The translations under genes were made by a program, and so were the position numbers. Below are positions 61,635-64,000 of a DNA stretch of 64,000 bases, one piece after another. The notes beneath the pieces were generated by a model. That model had not been told where the DNA came from. It ran no database searches and saw only the letters and a list, made by a program, of their open reading frames with translations. The stretch is from Mycobacterium sp. BK086 (lineage in GTDB: Bacteria; Actinomycetota; Actinomycetes; Mycobacteriales; Mycobacteriaceae). Numbering within the stretch: the stretch's first letter is position 1; every line of letters starts with the position of its first letter. Location of the stretch: contig SNWL01000007.1 of NCBI GenBank assembly GCA_004362315.1, positions 62,001 through 126,000 on the forward strand, read 5' to 3'.

Positions 61635-63391
61635 CCCAGATGGCAAAACTGGTATCGGTCAACGTCGGATTGCCCAAGGACGTGGAGTGGAACGGGCGCA
61701 CCGTCTACACCGGCGCCTGGAAAGCGCCGGTGGCCGGCCCTCGGTTGGTCCGCCGGTTGAACATCGACGGTGACGGCCAGGGCGATCTCGGCGGTCACGG
61801 CGGCGAAAACCGGGCCGTGCTGGTGTATCAGGTTGCCTCCTACGATCATTGGGCCTCCGTGCTCGGTCGCGACGACCTGACTCCCGGGGCCTTCGGCGAG
61901 AACTTGACCGTCGACGGTCTGCCCGACGACGAGGTCTGCATCGGTGATCGGTATCAGATCGGGGACGTCGTCCTCGAAGTGACCCAGCCACGGGTCACCT
62001 GCTACCGCGTCGGCATGCGACTGGGCGAACCACGCATGGCCGCGCTGCTGGTGTCGCACCACCGGCCAGGTTTCTACTGCCGGGTGCTGGCCGAGGGGGA
62101 ACTGGCGGCCGGACACGACGTGGTCAAGATCGCCGACGGCCCACAGCGGGTCAGTGTCGCCGAGATCGACGCCCTGCTCTACCTTCCCGGTCATCCGCGC
62201 GACGCCCTGCAACGCGCACTGGAGATCCCGGCGTTGAGCCAGGGCTGGAAAACATCGCTGCAGAGTCTGCTCGACCAGGGTTCAGGATCCGGTAACAGTG
62301 GGCTCATCGGAGTCGCGGCGCCGCCGCCGGCGTGGGCGGGGTTCCGGCCGCTGAAGGTCACCGCGATTCAGGACGAGAGTCGAAACGTCCGCTCGGTACT
62401 GCTGGCCGACCCTGACGGGACGCCTCTGCCGAAATGGCTTGCCGGGCAATCGATCGTCGTGCGCGTTTCGGCGGATCCCGCGGGAGCGCCGCAGGTACGC
62501 AACTACTCGTTGTCCAACGAACCTGGTTCGGCGCAGTACCGCATCGGCGTCAAGCGTGAGCCGCTCGGGACGGTCAGCGCCTACATCCACGAGCATGTGA
62601 GCGTCGGAGATCTCATGGAGGTGGCCGCGCCGCGGGGCAGCTTCTTCCTCGACGACGGTTCGCATCCGGTGGTCCTCATCTCGGCGGGCGTGGGCGTCAC
62701 GCCCGTGCTGTCGATGCTGCACTGCGTGGCCGCCCGCGCACCACGTCGCGCCATCTGGTGGCTGCACAGCGCTCGCAACAGTGCCGAGCAGGCATTCGCA
62801 ACCGAGGCCCATGACCTGCTGAACCGACTGCCGCACAGCCGATCTCGCATCTTCTACAGCAGTCCGAGTGCCGCCGACCGCGAGGGCACCGATTACGATC
62901 GGTCAGGACGACTGTCCGCGGAGTCGCTGGGGGAGCTGGGGCTTCCAATCGAGTCCGAGGTCTACGTGTGCGGACCGGAGCCGTTCATGGATGCCGTGAC
63001 GAACGGCCTCGTGGCGTACGGGATCAGCACCCGCAGCATCCACACCGAGCGGTTCGGCGCACACGCCGCGATCACCCCTGGCATCGCCACCGCGACATCG
63101 CGACCGCCTCACGTGCCGGATGGGCCGACGGGGACCGGACCGAACGTGCAGTTCGCGCGCAGCGCGCTGTCGGCTCCGTGGCGGCCCGGCGACACAAGCT
63201 TGCTCGAGTTCGCCGAAGCCTGCGACGTGCCGACCCGGTGGTCGTGCCGCACCGGGGTCTGTCACACCTGCGAGACCGCGCTGCTGTCCGGACGGGTCGG
63301 GTACGACCCCGAGCCACTCGAACCGCCCGCCGACGGGAACATCTTGCTGTGCGTCGCGACCCCGGCCGAGGACGTCGTCCTCGATCTGTAG
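61631..63391 (+). CDS. MOSC-ferredoxin reductase-ferredoxin fusion protein
   Basis: The 586-residue protein has three parts. Residues ~1-215 form a MOSC domain with the helical YiiM-like tail (GDLGGHGGENRAVLVYQ, FGENLTVDGL, QPRVTCYRVG with the likely Mo-ligand Cys). Residues ~230-470 form an FAD/NAD reductase (RNYSLSN, LISAGVGVTPVLSML, YVCGPEPFM). Residues ~490-586 form a 2Fe-2S ferredoxin (CRTGVCHTC...C). It can pass NAD(P)H electrons to a molybdenum centre, as in N-hydroxy compound reduction. It starts at GTG 61631. Confidence 0.9.
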   Translation: MTQMAKLVSVNVGLPKDVEWNGRTVYTGAWKAPVAGPRLVRRLNIDGDGQGDLGGHGGENRAVLVYQVASYDHWASVLGRDDLTPGAFGENLTVDGLPDDEVCIGDRYQIGDVVLEVTQPRVTCYRVGMRLGEPRMAALLVSHHRPGFYCRVLAEGELAAGHDVVKIADGPQRVSVAEIDALLYLPGHPRDALQRALEIPALSQGWKTSLQSLLDQGSGSGNSGLIGVAAPPPAWAGFRPLKVTAIQDESRNVRSVLLADPDGTPLPKWLAGQSIVVRVSADPAGAPQVRNYSLSNEPGSAQYRIGVKREPLGTVSAYIHEHVSVGDLMEVAAPRGSFFLDDGSHPVVLISAGVGVTPVLSMLHCVAARAPRRAIWWLHSARNSAEQAFATEAHDLLNRLPHSRSRIFYSSPSAADREGTDYDRSGRLSAESLGELGLPIESEVYVCGPEPFMDAVTNGLVAYGISTRSIHTERFGAHAAITPGIATATSRPPHVPDGPTGTGPNVQFARSALSAPWRPGDTSLLEFAEACDVPTRWSCRTGVCHTCETALLSGRVGYDPEPLEPPADGNILLCVATPAEDVVLDL

Positions 63392-63951
63392 AACCGGTTC
63401 ATTCGGGGCGTAATTGTGTGATCGCTGTGAAATTCAAAGGCCGATCGTTGACAATTCAGCAACCTAATTCGACTTTGTTGTCGTGTTCGTCAATTTGCCG
63501 AGAGCAACCTTCGCAACCGTAGGTTTCATGCGGTTGATCGGGTGGGCGGTCGGGTGGCAGAAACGCGCTCCCCAGCGGAAACGGCCCGAGTCCGAAGCCG
63601 GCCGCAACAGCGACGACGCGGGGCACGAGTACTTGATTGCTGAAAGACGCTGTTGCTGAACGAATATGTCCTGCTTGCTGTGGCCCGCGCGGAGCCGAAC
63701 GGGTAGCCGCACGCGGCGAAAGAGTGGCACCCATGTCCCTACTTATGTAGCACGGGGCGCCAGATCGGCCTGGGGCATCAAGTCGGTCAGTTAACGCCCT
63801 GTGCCCGGCAGGCGACGGCATGTAGACGCGACCCATCAATTTTGAGCAAATTATAGACGCGTTAGTTAGTTAGCCTTATGCTCCAGTCTGGCTGCCAGGT
63901 GCCTGTGAGCCGGCGGTGAAATCACATGGCTACTAACGGGGAGTTGCCGAT
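63392..63951. other. Non-coding stretch before the last gene
   Basis: These 560 bases hold no supported gene. A leftward reading at 63456-63839 lacks domain features and a ribosome site and is not accepted. The piece from about 63838 to 63885 is A/T-rich with GTTAGTTAGTTAG and may hold the promoter of the gene at 63952. No terminator hairpin was identified right after the fusion gene. Confidence 0.4.
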
Positions 63952-64000
63952 ATGCGTTCGACCGATCGAATCGAGTCCCAAGACCTGCGAATGCTGCCGG
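63952..64000 (+). CDS. Start of a gene running off the window
   Basis: ATG 63952 has GGGGAG (63939-63944) 7 bases upstream and opens a reading frame MRSTDRIESQDLRMLP that is still open at the end of the window. The 16 visible residues are hydrophilic and carry no signal peptide or known motif, so no function is given. Confidence 0.4.
   Translation, partial: MRSTDRIESQDLRMLP

Noticed and set aside
63456-63839. 127-codon leftward ORF near the right end
   Set aside because: No ribosome site, no domain, mixed low-quality composition; likely chance reading in a GC-rich intergenic region.

Overview
The window reads as chromosome from a GC-rich, fast-growing environmental mycobacterium (Mycolicibacterium-like). 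From memory, gene order follows the M. tuberculosis Rv0711-Rv0753 stretch: an arylsulfatase tail, a formylglycine-generating enzyme, the spc ribosomal operon, sppA, PF04072-type methyltransferases, secY-adk-map, sigL-rslA, a MarR gene and mmsB-fadE9-mmsA. No transposase, CRISPR array or phage structural gene was seen.

Bases 1-6220 hold a sulfatase-maturation remnant, an LpqN-like lipoprotein and the ten-gene spc operon (rplN to rplO), which ends in a clear terminator. Bases 6226-13577 hold an LLM flavin oxidoreductase, SppA and an unbroken operon of five paralogous SAM methyltransferases. Bases 13578-17869 hold secY-adk-map and the ECF sigma factor SigL with its zinc anti-sigma factor. Bases 17942-22971 hold a compact cassette: ThDP enzyme, SRPBCC protein, KAS III-like protein lacking the usual His, PLP aminotransferase, then MarR. 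It starts behind a promoter matching the one in front of sigL, which suggests a SigL-controlled small-molecule pathway.

Bases 22968-31218 hold valine catabolism (mmsB, fadE9, mmsA) behind an 18-bp palindrome, an SDR, and a C4-dicarboxylate two-component system divergent from its DctA-type transporter. Bases 31219-34803 hold a tRNA with anticodon UAA but a short variable loop, an adjacent HNH protein, gene-poor DNA, an NlpC/P60-like exported protein, an MFS symporter and a group of inverted repeats. Bases 34804-43366 hold exported, redox and SDR genes, a discrete PKS-type acyltransferase, a LysM protein and a GlxA-type regulator.

Bases 43610-46857 form a self-contained cobalt nitrile hydratase operon: DUF1097 membrane protein, beta and alpha subunits, a His-tailed accessory protein and the cobalt transporter CbtB-CbtA. 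It is divergent from the GlxA regulator. Bases 46920-54341 encode cell-envelope and exported proteins: an L,D-transpeptidase, a GH16 enzyme, an 18-residue-repeat protein behind a perfect CRP-type site, and a propeller-like repeat protein.

Bases 54400-58295 encode an acyl-CoA dehydrogenase followed by an overlapping trio: Lgt paralogue, Pro-rich membrane protein and a radical SAM enzyme resembling tetraether synthase. I read this as a possible lipid-modification module. Bases 58295-63391 hold a MarR/SDR pair with matching operators, a PaxB/Pyr4-like membrane terpene cyclase candidate, an NTF2-like protein, a PNPOx-like flavoprotein and a MOSC-reductase-ferredoxin fusion. The last 600 bases are non-coding until a new gene starts at 63952.

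All family assignments come from reading translated sequence and remembered motifs. No database search was run.
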